Shown piece after piece: positions 43,071 to 52,836 of a stretch of DNA of 58,127 nucleotides. The stretch covers positions 1 to 58,127 of the forward strand of contig JARLHO010000081.1 in the NCBI GenBank assembly GCA_031292215.1, written 5' to 3'. The position numbers were made by a program, and so were the translations under genes. The stretch is from Syntrophobacteraceae bacterium. GTDB lineage: Bacteria; Desulfobacterota; Syntrophobacteria; Syntrophobacterales; Syntrophobacteraceae. Under the pieces are notes generated by a model, which worked only from the letters and a program-made list of their open reading frames with translations, did no database searches and was not told the DNA's origin. Each line of letters opens with the position of its first letter. Within the stretch, counting starts at the first letter, position 1.

Positions 43071-43290
43071 AGGAGCGAGGAGCGAGGAGCGGAGAAGCGA
43101 AGAAGCGAAGAAGCGGAGAAGCGAAGGAGCGAAGAAGCGGAGAAGCGGAGAAGCGAAGAAGCGAAGAAGCGGAGAAGCGGAGAAGCGAAGAAGCGAAGAA
43201 GCGGAGAAGCGGAGAAGCGGAGAAGCGGAGAAGCGAAGAAGCGAAGAAGCGAAGGAGCGAAGGAGCGAAGGAGCGAAGGAGCCGAGAAGG
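43070..43290. repeat. 9-base tandem repeat AGAAGCGRA
   Basis: More than 20 tandem variants of GAAGCGAA, GAAGCGGA and GGAGCGAA run without interruption from the stop of the CNNM gene. Both strands are open through it and translate to repeats such as KKRRSGEA or LLRFSASP, which are not real proteins. The rest of the gene-free interval to 43559 shows no gene. The same GAAGCG motif forms the repeats at 34236-34390. Confidence 0.9.
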
Positions 43291-43559
43291 GAGGGAGACC
43301 TTTTTCTGTCCCGGCGGGACATGAGGAGCTGTCTTGAAAAGCGAAGACGCGAAGGGACCTTTCGTGGTCCCGAGGCAACAAGAACCCGCTGCCCAAACCT
43401 GATTTAGCTGTTCCGAGATAATAGTAAAGGCTGAGTCGCGGCTTTACAAAAACATGGAATCGTTCTAAATTCGAAGGGCTCAAAAGAGTCGTCTGCCCGT
43501 TTCGCCGAGAATAGTTTGCGGATCGGCTTTCCCCATTGTTTCTTGACGGAGTCTAATCG

Positions 43560-44798
43560 ATGCTCGAGCTCTACAATACGATGACCCGCAAAAGAGAACT
43601 GTTTCGGCCGATGGATAGCCCGGTCCGGATGTTCACCTGCGGACCCTCGATCTATAGCGCCCCCCACATTGGAAACTACCGAACTTTTCTCTGGGAGGAT
43701 GTGCTCCTGAGGTACCTCGAGTATCTTGGCCACGATGTCGAGCGGGTGATAAACCTTACGGATATCGAAGACAAGGCTATAGAGGAAGCGGTATCGAGAG
43801 GCATGCCGGTAGGGGAGTTGACCGGGGGAAATGCCGAGCGTTTCGTGGATGAGGCGGGGCGGCTGCGCATTAAGTTGCCCGAGCGGATACCGCGTGCGTC
43901 CACAAGTGTCGACCAGGCCGTTTATCTCATTGGCCGGTTGCTCGATAAGGGCTATGCGTACCGGCATGAGGGCGACATTTTCTTTGATCCCCTCAAATTT
44001 AAGGATTTCGGGAAACTGTTTCGGCTGGACATGAGCAAGTGGCCCAAGACTAAAAAACGCTTTAAGCAGGATACCTATCCGGGGCGCAGGTGGAACCTTG
44101 GCGATTTCATCCTCTGGCATGGATGCGGGGAGGAGGATAAGGTTTGCTGGGATACCGCGATCGGCAGGGGGAGGCCTTCCTGGAACATCCAGGACCCTGC
44201 GATGATATCGGAGAGTCTGGGCTATTCGCTCGATATCTTTTGCGGCGGCATAGACAACATCTACAGGCACCACGATTATAATATCGCGGTGATGGAATCC
44301 GTATCGGGCAAGGAGCTCGCGCGCTACTGGCTCCATGCCGAACACGTCCTGGCGGGTGGAAAGAAAATGTCGAAAAGTCTTGGCAATATTGTCTATCCGG
44401 GGGATATGGTCGAGCGGGGATTTTCCTGGGAGCAAATCCGCTTTTATCTTCTGTCCAAGCATTACCGCAAAAGACTTAACCTTGACATGGACGCAGCCTC
44501 GGCGCAAGGGATGAGGCTACAGGGGATACGAGAGACGGTACGGGATTTGCTGACCCGAAACGGCCAGGGAGAAACGGTCCAAAAGGAAACGGTGGAAGGG
44601 CTGATCAACTCCCTTACGGTTTCATTCGAAGAAGCGATGAATAACGATCTGGACACGCCTTCGGCTGTCGCCGGTCTTTCAGAGACAGTAAAGCGATTGC
44701 AGGCCATTCATAGATCGGGCGGCCTGGGGGAAACCCATACGCAAATGATCGAAGACCGGTTGCGAAAGGCCGACTCGGTGCTCCAGTTTTTGTTTTAG
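43560..44798 (+). CDS. CysRS-like class I aminoacyl-tRNA synthetase homologue lacking canonical zinc ligands
   Basis: A 412-residue protein related to cysteinyl-tRNA synthetase, which is usually 450-480 residues. ATP-binding signatures are intact: CGPSIYSAPHIGN (27-39) and KKMSKS (268-273). Of the four zinc ligands of CysRS, the first Cys (C27) and a His (237/238) remain, but the Cys of WHxEC is replaced (WNIQDP, 208-213) and the Glu of HHENE by Asn (HHDYN). Zinc is used in CysRS to select cysteine, so a different substrate is likely. The C-terminal anticodon-binding part is short. It stands alone. A regular cysS is presumably elsewhere. Confidence 0.75.
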   Translation: MLELYNTMTRKRELFRPMDSPVRMFTCGPSIYSAPHIGNYRTFLWEDVLLRYLEYLGHDVERVINLTDIEDKAIEEAVSRGMPVGELTGGNAERFVDEAGRLRIKLPERIPRASTSVDQAVYLIGRLLDKGYAYRHEGDIFFDPLKFKDFGKLFRLDMSKWPKTKKRFKQDTYPGRRWNLGDFILWHGCGEEDKVCWDTAIGRGRPSWNIQDPAMISESLGYSLDIFCGGIDNIYRHHDYNIAVMESVSGKELARYWLHAEHVLAGGKKMSKSLGNIVYPGDMVERGFSWEQIRFYLLSKHYRKRLNLDMDAASAQGMRLQGIRETVRDLLTRNGQGETVQKETVEGLINSLTVSFEEAMNNDLDTPSAVAGLSETVKRLQAIHRSGGLGETHTQMIEDRLRKADSVLQFLF

Positions 44799-44825
44799 CC
44801 GGGCAGAAGGGGCAAAGCACATCCT

Positions 44826-46391
44826 TTAGGGCTGCACAAACTCCCAGGCGTCGCCTTTGGGGGTTTGGCGAACCTGAAGGCGTCCGCGCCATTTGCGGTC
44901 GTCTTGGCCCGGACGGTCTTCCCGGGAGTGCGAGCCCCGTGACTCGGTTCTTTTTTGCGCCGCCTTAAGTATTATCCATGCCACCCGCGCTGCCGAGAGC
45001 AGCTCGATTGCCTCGGCCTGGCCTGTTTTGCCGGGAAAATCCCGGATGCTCGCAGCAATTTCCAGGACCTGGTGTTGGCCATGGACAAGGCCGGCTTCCT
45101 CTCTAAGTATAGCGCCGTTTTCCCACATGACCTGCTGGAGTCTTTTAAAAAGGCCGGGTTCGGTCAATCGAAGAGACCCCCATTCCTCCCGCAGTTCTTT
45201 TACCTGGTCCGAAAGGGCCATTCGCCCGGTGGCGCCCCCTGCCCAAATTGCTGCGGATTTTCCCGCGCGAGCCCCGAAGACCAGCGCCTCGGCCAGCCCG
45301 TTTCCCCCCGTGCGGTTGGCGCCGTGCAACCCCCCCGCGACCTCGCCTGCCGCAAAAAGTCCCGGCGCGGAGGTAGCGCAATCGGAGTCGATGACGACTC
45401 CTCCCATCGTATGGTGAGCGGCTGGAGCAACGCGAAGCGGTTTGTCAAAGCCCCCGCACCGCACCCCCGGAACATGGGTTAAAGAAGCCGAAAACGGGTC
45501 TATCCGCCAATTTTTTTCGGGTATCGACCGCAGATCGAGATAGACTTTCTGACCGTTTCCGTAGATTTCGCGAAACAGCGCCTGCGAGAGCCGGTCCCGG
45601 GCGCGAGCCGCCGCCGGGCGCTCGTCTATTGCATATTTTTTCAGGATGTTTTCGCCGGACTCGTTTACCAGAAGCCCCTTGTCGGCAAGCCTTGGCGGGA
45701 CGACCAGGGGGCCGTGTCCCGGTTCGGCAAGGCACAGCGGGTAGAACTGGACAAATTCCATGTTCTCGATGGCTGCGCCGGCATCGAGCGCGAGCCTCAG
45801 GCCCTCTCCGAGCATGTGGCCGGGGTTGTCGTTTCGAAGGTAGAGAGAGGAAGCTCCCCCGGTTGCAACCACGACCGCCGAAGCGCCAAAGGCGACCCAC
45901 TCGCCCGAGGAAAAAAGCCCCAATAGTTGCCAGGAATCGTTTTCGCGGACCAGGCCGACCGCTGTGACTTTTCCGATAAAGCGGGCGCCAAGCTCCAGGT
46001 TCTTTTGGACAAGAGTGCGAACGATGTCCTTGCCCAAAAGGGGGGCGCGGCCCCGGGCGAAAAGGAAATCCTCGGATAGCTCGGCCTTCATGCCCCACCG
46101 CAGCAGTTCTTCGTTTCTTACGGGCGCGTCTTGGCATAGGGCCTCGGCAAGCTCTGGCCGGTTTATACCGCGCCCGCCCGTAAGGGTTCTTTCCAGGTGT
46201 TTTTGGACGGATGGCGCACCGGCGCCGGCGCCGGCGATCACCCCTCCGCTCACCAGGGTGCAGGTCGCCTTACCGGGAGATCCCTTGGAGACGATTAGTA
46301 CGTTTAGCCCCGCCCGGCGGGCGGAAATCGCCGCCCGAAGCCCTGCTGCGCCGCTGCCGACAACCAGTACGTCGCAATCGATAAATTCCAT
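44826..46391 (-). CDS. FAD-dependent fumarate reductase/aspartate oxidase family protein
   Basis: A 521-residue flavoprotein of the succinate dehydrogenase/fumarate reductase/L-aspartate oxidase group. FAD-binding CDVLVVGSGAAGLRAAISAR is at the N-terminus; the active-site region has MEFVQFYPLC, APAAHHTMGGVVIDSD and LFAAGEVAGGLHGANRTGGN, followed by a C-terminal helical domain. The fumarate reductase iron-sulfur and membrane subunits are not adjacent, and no nadA or nadC is seen, so the substrate is unknown. It reads toward the CysRS-like gene (convergent, 27 bases apart) and diverges from the acyl-CoA synthetase gene. Confidence 0.85.
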   Translation of the reverse strand: MEFIDCDVLVVGSGAAGLRAAISARRAGLNVLIVSKGSPGKATCTLVSGGVIAGAGAGAPSVQKHLERTLTGGRGINRPELAEALCQDAPVRNEELLRWGMKAELSEDFLFARGRAPLLGKDIVRTLVQKNLELGARFIGKVTAVGLVRENDSWQLLGLFSSGEWVAFGASAVVVATGGASSLYLRNDNPGHMLGEGLRLALDAGAAIENMEFVQFYPLCLAEPGHGPLVVPPRLADKGLLVNESGENILKKYAIDERPAAARARDRLSQALFREIYGNGQKVYLDLRSIPEKNWRIDPFSASLTHVPGVRCGGFDKPLRVAPAAHHTMGGVVIDSDCATSAPGLFAAGEVAGGLHGANRTGGNGLAEALVFGARAGKSAAIWAGGATGRMALSDQVKELREEWGSLRLTEPGLFKRLQQVMWENGAILREEAGLVHGQHQVLEIAASIRDFPGKTGQAEAIELLSAARVAWIILKAAQKRTESRGSHSREDRPGQDDRKWRGRLQVRQTPKGDAWEFVQP

Positions 46392-46656
46392 GCCGTACTA
46401 TCCTTCCTGATGGGTTGGACTTGCGCTCCACCCATCGCCAGTGCTCGGGTGACATTGCAGGAGAAACCTCTCCTTTTGACGCGGCTTGAACGCACCTTCC
46501 CAGTGCAACGCATTGCCAATGTACAGGAAGCTCCCTGGAAAAAGAATTATTTTCACTGGACAAAAGGGAGCGAGAAGATTCAAAAATGAATAATGAATAT
46601 CGTAGCAAGACGACTCGATCAAGATAACGTTAAACACCGTGTGCGGGGAATGAGCG

Positions 46657-48723
46657 ATGAAGAGTTGCCGGAAGAGTTTGGACAGGCTTTTTAACCCTGG
46701 CTCCATTGCCGTGGTCGGCGCTACGCGCGAGGAATCGAAGGCCGGATTCACTATGTTGCATGCGCTAAAGGATTTTCGCGGGGAGGTCTATCCGATAAAC
46801 CCTAAAGGGGGGGAGATCGACCATCGCAAGGCATACCCGAATCTAAAATCCATCGGTCGTCCGGTCGATCTTGTCGCCCTTTGCATTCCAGCCGCCATGT
46901 GTCTTAGCGCTTTGAAGGAAGCAGCGGAAGCGGGAGCGCGCGCAGCAGTTATAGCGAGCGGGGGTTTTGGGGAGAGCGGAAAAGAGGGGCTGGCTCTTCA
47001 GGAAGAGATCCTTTCGGTTTGCCGCGACCACTCGATGCGGCTTTTGGGGCCCAATACCGCAGGGTTTGTCAATCCGGGGGCCGGTGTGGCCGTTCATTTC
47101 AACCCGCTGGTTACACGGTTTAGACCCGGTCCCATCGGACTTATCACCCAGAGCGGCGCGATGAATGTCGTGGTCGGATCGATCCTGGAGAGCGAGGGGC
47201 TGGGAATAAGCATCGGAGCAGGGACGGGAAACGCCTTGGATATAACCGTTTCCGAGATGATCGGCTACCTTTCGCTCCGTGAGGACACAAGGTGCATCGC
47301 CCTCTATTTGGAAGGCGTCGAAGACGGACGCGAACTCTATGATGCGGTCTACGAAGCCTCGCTAAGAAAGCCGATTGTGGCCTTTGCCGTGGGGAAAGCG
47401 GATATTGGAGAATTTGCCGTTTCACACACCGGGAAGACGATCGGTTCCTTTGCGTTAAAGAAAGCCGCTTTGATCCAGGCCGGGGCCGTGGTTGTTTCTT
47501 CGAGCCGCGATCTTGTCGATGCGGCAAACGTGCTTTCCAAAGTGCGCTTGGCGCCCAAGCAAAATCCGGGGGTGGGGGTTCTAAGCGGCCAGGCCGGTCC
47601 AGCCATGGTTATTTCCGATTATCTTCGCAGTCGATCGGTCAATATGCCGCAGTTAGGCGAAGATACCATGGAGCGGATCGCCGGGCTCCTTTCGGTTAAA
47701 ACCTATATCAAAAACCCCGTGGATACCGCCCGGCCTTCGCCCGACTTATTTTTGGAAGTGCTTTCTCTCATGGCCGCAGAGGAACGGATAGATATCCTGC
47801 TCGCCTTCGCCCTTCATGTGGCGATCGAAGTAGAACCCGTGGCGCTTTTCCGCTCGGTTAGGGAGAGGACCCAAAAAGCGCTGATATTTGGGACCGCCGG
47901 CCTTGACGAAGAAATTGTTCCCACCGCAAAGGAGCTTTGCGCAATTGACGTTGCCGTCTTCAGGTCGCCGGACCAGGCCGCGGTGGCTGCCTGGGCGCTG
48001 ACGCAAGACTCGAGGGCGTACTATCGCAAGAAAAGGCAAAACCTGCGGGCCCGCTCGGCAATTGCCTCAGACACGCTGCGCGTCTCGCCGGACGAGGCTG
48101 AGGCCAAGTTGCTTTTACGGAAGATGGGGATCGATACGCCGATCTTTGTGGTGTGCGAGTCCCATGCGGAGGCCGTTTGGAGCTTTCGGAAGATGAAAAA
48201 ACCGTGTGTCGCCAAAATCCTTTCCGCCGCGATAGCTCACAAGACAGAAGTCGGGGGCGTCCATTTCCCTATCCAAACTGAGGAGCAGTTACTCGATGCG
48301 CTAAGAAAAATCGACGCCATCGAAGTCCCGGGGAAGACAAAATACCTGGTCGAAGAGATGGCCCCGGCGGGGCTTGAAATCATCGTTGGCGCCACAAACG
48401 ACGTAAGCTTTGGACCAACGGTGATGGCAGGTCTTGGGGGAACGGCCGCTGAGGCCTTAGGCGATAACAGCATGCGTCTTGCGCCTCTGGATTTGGAAGG
48501 GGCTTTGGAGATGATGTCCGAGCTGAGAGCCGCGCGCCTTTTCGACCGGTGGCGAGGCGGCCCCAGCTACGACAAAATGGCCGTTGCCGCCTTGCTGGTC
48601 ACAATCGGGCAGTTTATGGAGCAACATCCGGAGATAAAAGAAGTCGATCTTAACCCCGTTCGCGTTTTCGAAAAGGGCGTGGTAGTCCTCGATGCTCTTA
48701 TGGTGTGCGGTCCGCAGGAATAA
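46657..48723 (+). CDS. ADP-forming acetyl/acyl-CoA synthetase, alpha-beta fusion
   Basis: A 688-residue protein with both subunits of the ADP-forming enzyme in one chain. The N-terminal part (about 1-450) has the CoA-binding fold (LFNPGSIAVVGATREESKAG, GPNTAGFVNPGAG, GLITQSGAMNVVV) and the phosphohistidine region SHTGKTIGSFALKKAALIQA. The C-terminal part (about 470-688) is an ATP-grasp domain (LLLRKMGIDTPIFVVCESHA, PCVAKILSAAIAHKTEVGGV, DLNPVRVFEKGVVVLDALMV). It makes ATP from an acyl-CoA, or activates an acid in reverse, a useful step in anaerobes. Substrate specificity is not readable. It stands alone. Confidence 0.9.
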   Translation: MKSCRKSLDRLFNPGSIAVVGATREESKAGFTMLHALKDFRGEVYPINPKGGEIDHRKAYPNLKSIGRPVDLVALCIPAAMCLSALKEAAEAGARAAVIASGGFGESGKEGLALQEEILSVCRDHSMRLLGPNTAGFVNPGAGVAVHFNPLVTRFRPGPIGLITQSGAMNVVVGSILESEGLGISIGAGTGNALDITVSEMIGYLSLREDTRCIALYLEGVEDGRELYDAVYEASLRKPIVAFAVGKADIGEFAVSHTGKTIGSFALKKAALIQAGAVVVSSSRDLVDAANVLSKVRLAPKQNPGVGVLSGQAGPAMVISDYLRSRSVNMPQLGEDTMERIAGLLSVKTYIKNPVDTARPSPDLFLEVLSLMAAEERIDILLAFALHVAIEVEPVALFRSVRERTQKALIFGTAGLDEEIVPTAKELCAIDVAVFRSPDQAAVAAWALTQDSRAYYRKKRQNLRARSAIASDTLRVSPDEAEAKLLLRKMGIDTPIFVVCESHAEAVWSFRKMKKPCVAKILSAAIAHKTEVGGVHFPIQTEEQLLDALRKIDAIEVPGKTKYLVEEMAPAGLEIIVGATNDVSFGPTVMAGLGGTAAEALGDNSMRLAPLDLEGALEMMSELRAARLFDRWRGGPSYDKMAVAALLVTIGQFMEQHPEIKEVDLNPVRVFEKGVVVLDALMVCGPQE

Positions 48724-48885
48724 GACTTTGTTTCTCCGAGGGTCACGTTCGTTGTTGGGTGCGTCCCGGCTAATTGAGTCTAAACGAGGGTTCTACGGTT
48801 TAAGACCAGGTTGCGTTCAAGCCCGGCCGTCACGTCCTCGGACGCGGTTTGAACGAGATGAAACTTGAAGTTACGAAACTTCTGG

Positions 48886-48926
48886 CAGCGCGTCATCCCG
48901 GCAGTCCCGCGTTTTGAGGGATTCGA
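48886..48926 (+). repeat. Inverted repeat flanking the cyo operon, left arm
   Basis: GCGCGTCATCCCGGCAGTCC followed by CGCGTTTTGAGGGATT. It matches, in inverse orientation and with a few differences, 54080-54117 to the right of cyoA. It lies 70 bases beyond the cyoE stop. Confidence 0.6.
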
Positions 48927-48995
48927 GCGGGGGGGGGCGCGCGGCCCTTTCAATAAGCGGCCGGGCAAGGCGATAGGACGTGGTGACCCATGCCC

Positions 48996-49865
48996 TCAAC
49001 CGGCGCGTATCGCGTCGAGGGACATCATGAGGCTTAGGACCAGCATGGCGAGGATGGAAAAAATATAGAGTTTCCAGGCCCAGAGCCGTTCGTTGGATGT
49101 TTTGTTGCCTGACAAGGCGATAAAAAGCCAGATGAGGCCCGATGCCGTCGCAGCTGCCAGGTATCTGTAACCGGTGTAGCCGCAAAGGGTGAGCATGGGC
49201 GCAGCCGCCGTATACAGGAGAATATAGCAGACGATATGCCTTTTTGCGGCTGTTGCTCCCTGCTGTACCGGCAGTACCGGAATTTTTGCGGCCGCGTAGT
49301 CGTCACATCGAAAAATGCCGATCGCGTAGTAGTGGGGAACCTGCCACAAAACGAAGATCGCCGTAAGTATTGCGGCTCCGAGATCGAAGCGGTTTGCGGC
49401 CGCGCAGTATCCCGCGAGGGGAGGGGCGGCTCCGGCGAGGCTTCCAATCAAGGTGGCGTAGACGCAAGTGCGTTTTAGAAGCAGACTGTAGACGCCCACA
49501 TAGATGATAAAGCCTGCCGATACGACGACAAGACTCAGGGTGTTTACCTCCGTTTCGAGCAGCACCGCCCCGATTATGGCCAGAAAGGCCGCATAAAGAC
49601 AGGCGGCCCTGGCGGGTACGGCCCCTCTGGGAAGGACTCGGTTGCAGGTCCGCTCCATGATTTTGTCCAGATCTCTATCGAGATAATTATTGAAGACGCA
49701 AGCCGAAGCGACAACGAGGGAAACGCCGGTGACGGTTGCAAGAAGAAGCGCGGTGTCGACTCGGCCCCGGGAGGCAAGGAAAAAGCCTCCGGCCGTCGAG
49801 ACCAGGTTGGCGGACAGGATGCCCGGTTTGGCGATATCTACGTAATGTCTTATCGCTTTTACCAT
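48996..49865 (-). CDS. cyoE: Protohaem IX farnesyltransferase (haem O synthase) CyoE
   Basis: A 289-residue UbiA-type prenyltransferase that makes haem O for the oxidase. The prenyl-diphosphate motif NNYLDRDLDKIMERT (about residues 59-73) is intact, and nine hydrophobic segments are visible. A second Asp-type loop is near FRCDDYAAAKIPVLP. It is the last gene of the cyo operon, 4 bases after cyoD. It is oriented away from the acyl-CoA synthetase gene. Confidence 0.93.
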   Translation of the reverse strand: MVKAIRHYVDIAKPGILSANLVSTAGGFFLASRGRVDTALLLATVTGVSLVVASACVFNNYLDRDLDKIMERTCNRVLPRGAVPARAACLYAAFLAIIGAVLLETEVNTLSLVVVSAGFIIYVGVYSLLLKRTCVYATLIGSLAGAAPPLAGYCAAANRFDLGAAILTAIFVLWQVPHYYAIGIFRCDDYAAAKIPVLPVQQGATAAKRHIVCYILLYTAAAPMLTLCGYTGYRYLAAATASGLIWLFIALSGNKTSNERLWAWKLYIFSILAMLVLSLMMSLDAIRAG

Positions 49866-49869
49866 TTTC

Positions 49870-50193
49870 TCACATCATGCGGCCGTTTAGATCGTACATA
49901 ATCCAGATCGTTCCTCCGATGAAAATCGCCATGATTAATACGGTAAATATCAGCGCCAGGACATTCCATCGGGAAGAAGACGACATGTCGAGGTGCAAAA
50001 AGTAGTGAATATGTACCAGGCTCTGGACAAACGCTGCGCCAAAGATTGCAACAATGGTGACCGGTCGGGACAAGGCGCGGTTCATCACCAGGGCGAACGA
50101 AGCACCGGTAAGCAGTAGCGCCAGAAGAAACCCGGCGGCATAGGATTTGACAGTGGGTCTACCCGCGCCGAATTGGGTAAGTGAGCGGTTCAT
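49870..50193 (-). CDS. cyoD: Cytochrome o quinol oxidase subunit IV (CyoD)
   Basis: A 107-residue membrane protein with three hydrophobic segments (SYAAGFLLALLLTGASFALV, VTIVAIFGAAFVQSLVHIHY, LALIFTVLIMAIFIGGTIWI). VHIHYFLHLDMS is characteristic of CyoD. It lies directly after cyoC (adjacent start and stop) and 4 bases before cyoE. Confidence 0.92.
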   Translation of the reverse strand: MNRSLTQFGAGRPTVKSYAAGFLLALLLTGASFALVMNRALSRPVTIVAIFGAAFVQSLVHIHYFLHLDMSSSSRWNVLALIFTVLIMAIFIGGTIWIMYDLNGRMM

Positions 50194-50805
50194 TTATAAG
50201 ACTCCCAGCAGATAGACGGTGGTAAATACCCCGATCCAGACGATATCTAGAAAATGCCAGAACATGCTAAGCCGCATGAGCCGGGATTGAACGGGCGCGC
50301 TAAGCCCTTTACTCCCGACCTGGACGATGGCCACCGCCATCCACAGAAGGCCGAAGCCGACATGGAGGCCGTGCGTACCCACGAGGGTGAAAAAAGCGGA
50401 AAGAAATGCGCTTCGGCCCGGCCCGGCGCCTTCCAGGACCATCCTGTGGAACTCGCTTAATTCCAGGGAAAGGAAGCCGAGTCCCAGCGCAAAAGTTAAG
50501 GCCAGTCCCACGATGACGAGGGTCTTTTTCCCGTCTCGCATGGCTGTCATGGCCAGGCCGCAGGTGGCGCTGCTGGAAAGCAAAAGCATTGTTTCCAAAA
50601 GTACGTAGGGCAGATGAAACAACTCGCGGCCCGTCGGCCCCCCCGCGTAGTTGTGGCAGAGAACGGCAAACGTTCCAAAGATCGCCGAAAACAGCACCAG
50701 GTCGCTCATGAGATATATCCAGAAGCCAAACATCTGGTTTGTGAGCATCTGCTCGCCCGGTTTTTCGGCGGAAGCGTGATCGAGTGTGGAAGCGGAATTT
50801 GTCAC
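50194..50805 (-). CDS. cyoC: Cytochrome o quinol oxidase subunit III (CyoC)
   Basis: A 203-residue membrane protein of the cytochrome oxidase subunit III family. Five hydrophobic segments begin at [20 protein letters not shown], with the family segments [20 protein letters not shown] and [20 protein letters not shown]. The GTG start at 50805 overlaps the stop of cyoB by 4 bases, so translation is coupled. The family length and order match E. coli CyoC. Confidence 0.94.
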   Translation of the reverse strand: MTNSASTLDHASAEKPGEQMLTNQMFGFWIYLMSDLVLFSAIFGTFAVLCHNYAGGPTGRELFHLPYVLLETMLLLSSSATCGLAMTAMRDGKKTLVIVGLALTFALGLGFLSLELSEFHRMVLEGAGPGRSAFLSAFFTLVGTHGLHVGFGLLWMAVAIVQVGSKGLSAPVQSRLMRLSMFWHFLDIVWIGVFTTVYLLGVL

Positions 50806-52835
50806 GTTTTACTCCTTTCTCCCAACCCGAAAGAAAGGTTTGTTCCCGCAAGGCGGCCACACCTTGCGGCCTCCAATTTTTCGAACCGCTCATTTTCGAT
50901 CCGTTCGACTTCCGGGGCGGTGATAATGCGATGGATATCGTCGTTAAAGGAGCGGCCGATCACGAGTAAAAGGATTGCCAAAGCAGAAGATGCGGCGAGC
51001 CACCAGATATACCAGATCAGTGCGAACCCCAGCAAAAAGGTGAGTACCCCGATGAGAAAACCGGCGCCCGAGTTTTTGGGAATTTCGATATCGTGGTATT
51101 GGGCCGGTCGGCTGTAGGCGACGCCCTTTTCCTTTAAGTCCATAAAAGCGTCGATGTCGCTCACCACGGGAATTTCGGCGAAGTTGTAGATGGGGGGCGG
51201 AGAGGAGGTCGCCCATTCAAGAGTTCGCCCATCATAGGGATCCCCTGTTGGATCGAGGGCGGTTTCGCGCTCCCTGATGCTCACAAACAATTGAACGAGG
51301 AGCAGGAATGTGCCGATCACGATGAGTGCCGTGCCCCCGGCGGCAACGAGCAGCCAGGGATGCCAGGCCGGGTTGCTGTAATGCCACATCCTGCGGGGCA
51401 TGCCCATCAAGCCGAGCAGGTAAAGAGGCCCGAAGGCGAGGTAGAAGCCGATAAGCCAGAAGAAAAAGGCCCGTTTTCCCCATAATTCGTTTAGGCGAAA
51501 GCCGGTCATTTTGGGGAACCAGTAGGAATATCCGGCGATAAGTCCAAACAGCGTGCCGGTTATGAGCATGGTGTGGAAATGCGCGACCAGAAACAGACTG
51601 TTGTGGATCACGTAATCGGCGGGGGGCTCTCCCATGAGCACTCCCGCCGCCCCGCCGGCAGTAAAGCTCGAGATAAACCCCAGGGTCCAGTACATCGGGA
51701 CAGTCAGCCGCACGCGGCCCCGGTACATGGTAAAGAGCCAGTTAAAGATTTTAACGCCGGTTGGAACGGCGATCACCATGGTGGTCAGGCCAAAGAACGC
51801 GTTGACATCGGGGCTTGCGCCCATGGTGAAAAAGTGATGCAGCCATACGCCAAAGGACAAGATCGTGATCGCCCCCGTGGCGTAGACCAAGGATTTATAG
51901 CCGAACAGCCGTTTTCCGGAAAATGTTGCGACGACCTCGGAGAAGATGCCAAAGGAGGGCAGGACAACGATATAGACCTCCGGATGTCCCCACATCCAAA
52001 AGAGGTTTACATAGGCCATCATATTGCCTCCGGCCGTGTTGGAGAAAAAATGCATTCCGAGGTAGCGATCGAGCGAGAGGAGAGCGAGGGCGACGGTTAG
52101 GACCGGAAACGAGCAAATCATAAGAACGGTTGTAAACAGCACGGCCCAGGTGAAAAGCGGCATGCGCATGAGATTCATCCCGGGGGCGCGCATCCTGAGG
52201 ATTGTGACAAAGAAGTTTATGGCCGACAGAAGCGAGGCGATACCGGCGATCTGGAAAGCCCAGGCCCAGTAGTCGACCCCCGTTCCGGGGCTGTAGAGCT
52301 TTTCGGTAAGGGGCGAGTACCCCGACCATCCGGCCTGGGAGAATTCCCCGATACCCAGGGACACCATCACCAGCAAGGCCCCGGCGACGGTCAACCAGAG
52401 GCTAAGGGAATTAAGGAAAGGGAAAGCCACATCGCGAGCGCCGATTTGCTGGGGAATAACGATATTCATGAGCCCGGCAATAAACGGCATGGCCATGAAG
52501 ACGATCATGATCGTACCGTGGGCGGAAAATACCTGGTCGAAGTGCCATGGGGGCAAAAATCCCTGGGAGCTCCCCACGGCAAGGGCCTGCTGAGCCCGCA
52601 TCATGACAGCGTCGGAGAGTCCGCGAAGCAACATGACCAGCGCCAGGATAAGATACATGACTCCGATCCTTTTGTGGTCAAGGCTTGTCAGCCACTCGTT
52701 CCAAAGGTACGACCATTTCCCGAGCCAGGTTATGAGCGCGACGATGGCCAAGGCGAGCAGGATGGAGCCGGCAACTGCGCCCATAATGATCGGGTCGTCG
52801 CAGGGAATGGCCGAAAGGGTAAGGTTTCCAAACAT
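50802..52835 (-). CDS. cyoB: Cytochrome o quinol oxidase subunit I (CyoB)
   Basis: A 677-residue haem-copper oxidase subunit of the bo3 type. Copper B and haem ligands are visible in [25 protein letters not shown] and VAHFHTM, and the first haem His in FSAHGTIMI. The quinol-site residues of E. coli CyoB (Arg and Asp in [13 protein letters not shown], and the His of FSAHG) are conserved, so this is a quinol rather than cytochrome c oxidase. It reduces oxygen to water and pumps protons. It overlaps cyoC by 4 bases and follows cyoA by 1 base. Confidence 0.96.
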   Translation of the reverse strand: MFGNLTLSAIPCDDPIIMGAVAGSILLALAIVALITWLGKWSYLWNEWLTSLDHKRIGVMYLILALVMLLRGLSDAVMMRAQQALAVGSSQGFLPPWHFDQVFSAHGTIMIVFMAMPFIAGLMNIVIPQQIGARDVAFPFLNSLSLWLTVAGALLVMVSLGIGEFSQAGWSGYSPLTEKLYSPGTGVDYWAWAFQIAGIASLLSAINFFVTILRMRAPGMNLMRMPLFTWAVLFTTVLMICSFPVLTVALALLSLDRYLGMHFFSNTAGGNMMAYVNLFWMWGHPEVYIVVLPSFGIFSEVVATFSGKRLFGYKSLVYATGAITILSFGVWLHHFFTMGASPDVNAFFGLTTMVIAVPTGVKIFNWLFTMYRGRVRLTVPMYWTLGFISSFTAGGAAGVLMGEPPADYVIHNSLFLVAHFHTMLITGTLFGLIAGYSYWFPKMTGFRLNELWGKRAFFFWLIGFYLAFGPLYLLGLMGMPRRMWHYSNPAWHPWLLVAAGGTALIVIGTFLLLVQLFVSIRERETALDPTGDPYDGRTLEWATSSPPPIYNFAEIPVVSDIDAFMDLKEKGVAYSRPAQYHDIEIPKNSGAGFLIGVLTFLLGFALIWYIWWLAASSALAILLLVIGRSFNDDIHRIITAPEVERIENERFEKLEAARCGRLAGTNLSFGLGERSKT

Positions 52836-52836
52836 A

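Noticed and set aside
43058-43324. Long open frames on both strands through the 9-base repeat, giving Lys/Arg/Glu or Leu/Ser repeat proteins
   Set aside because: They arise because the 9-base unit has no stop codon in most frames. Composition is pure repeat and there is no start context.
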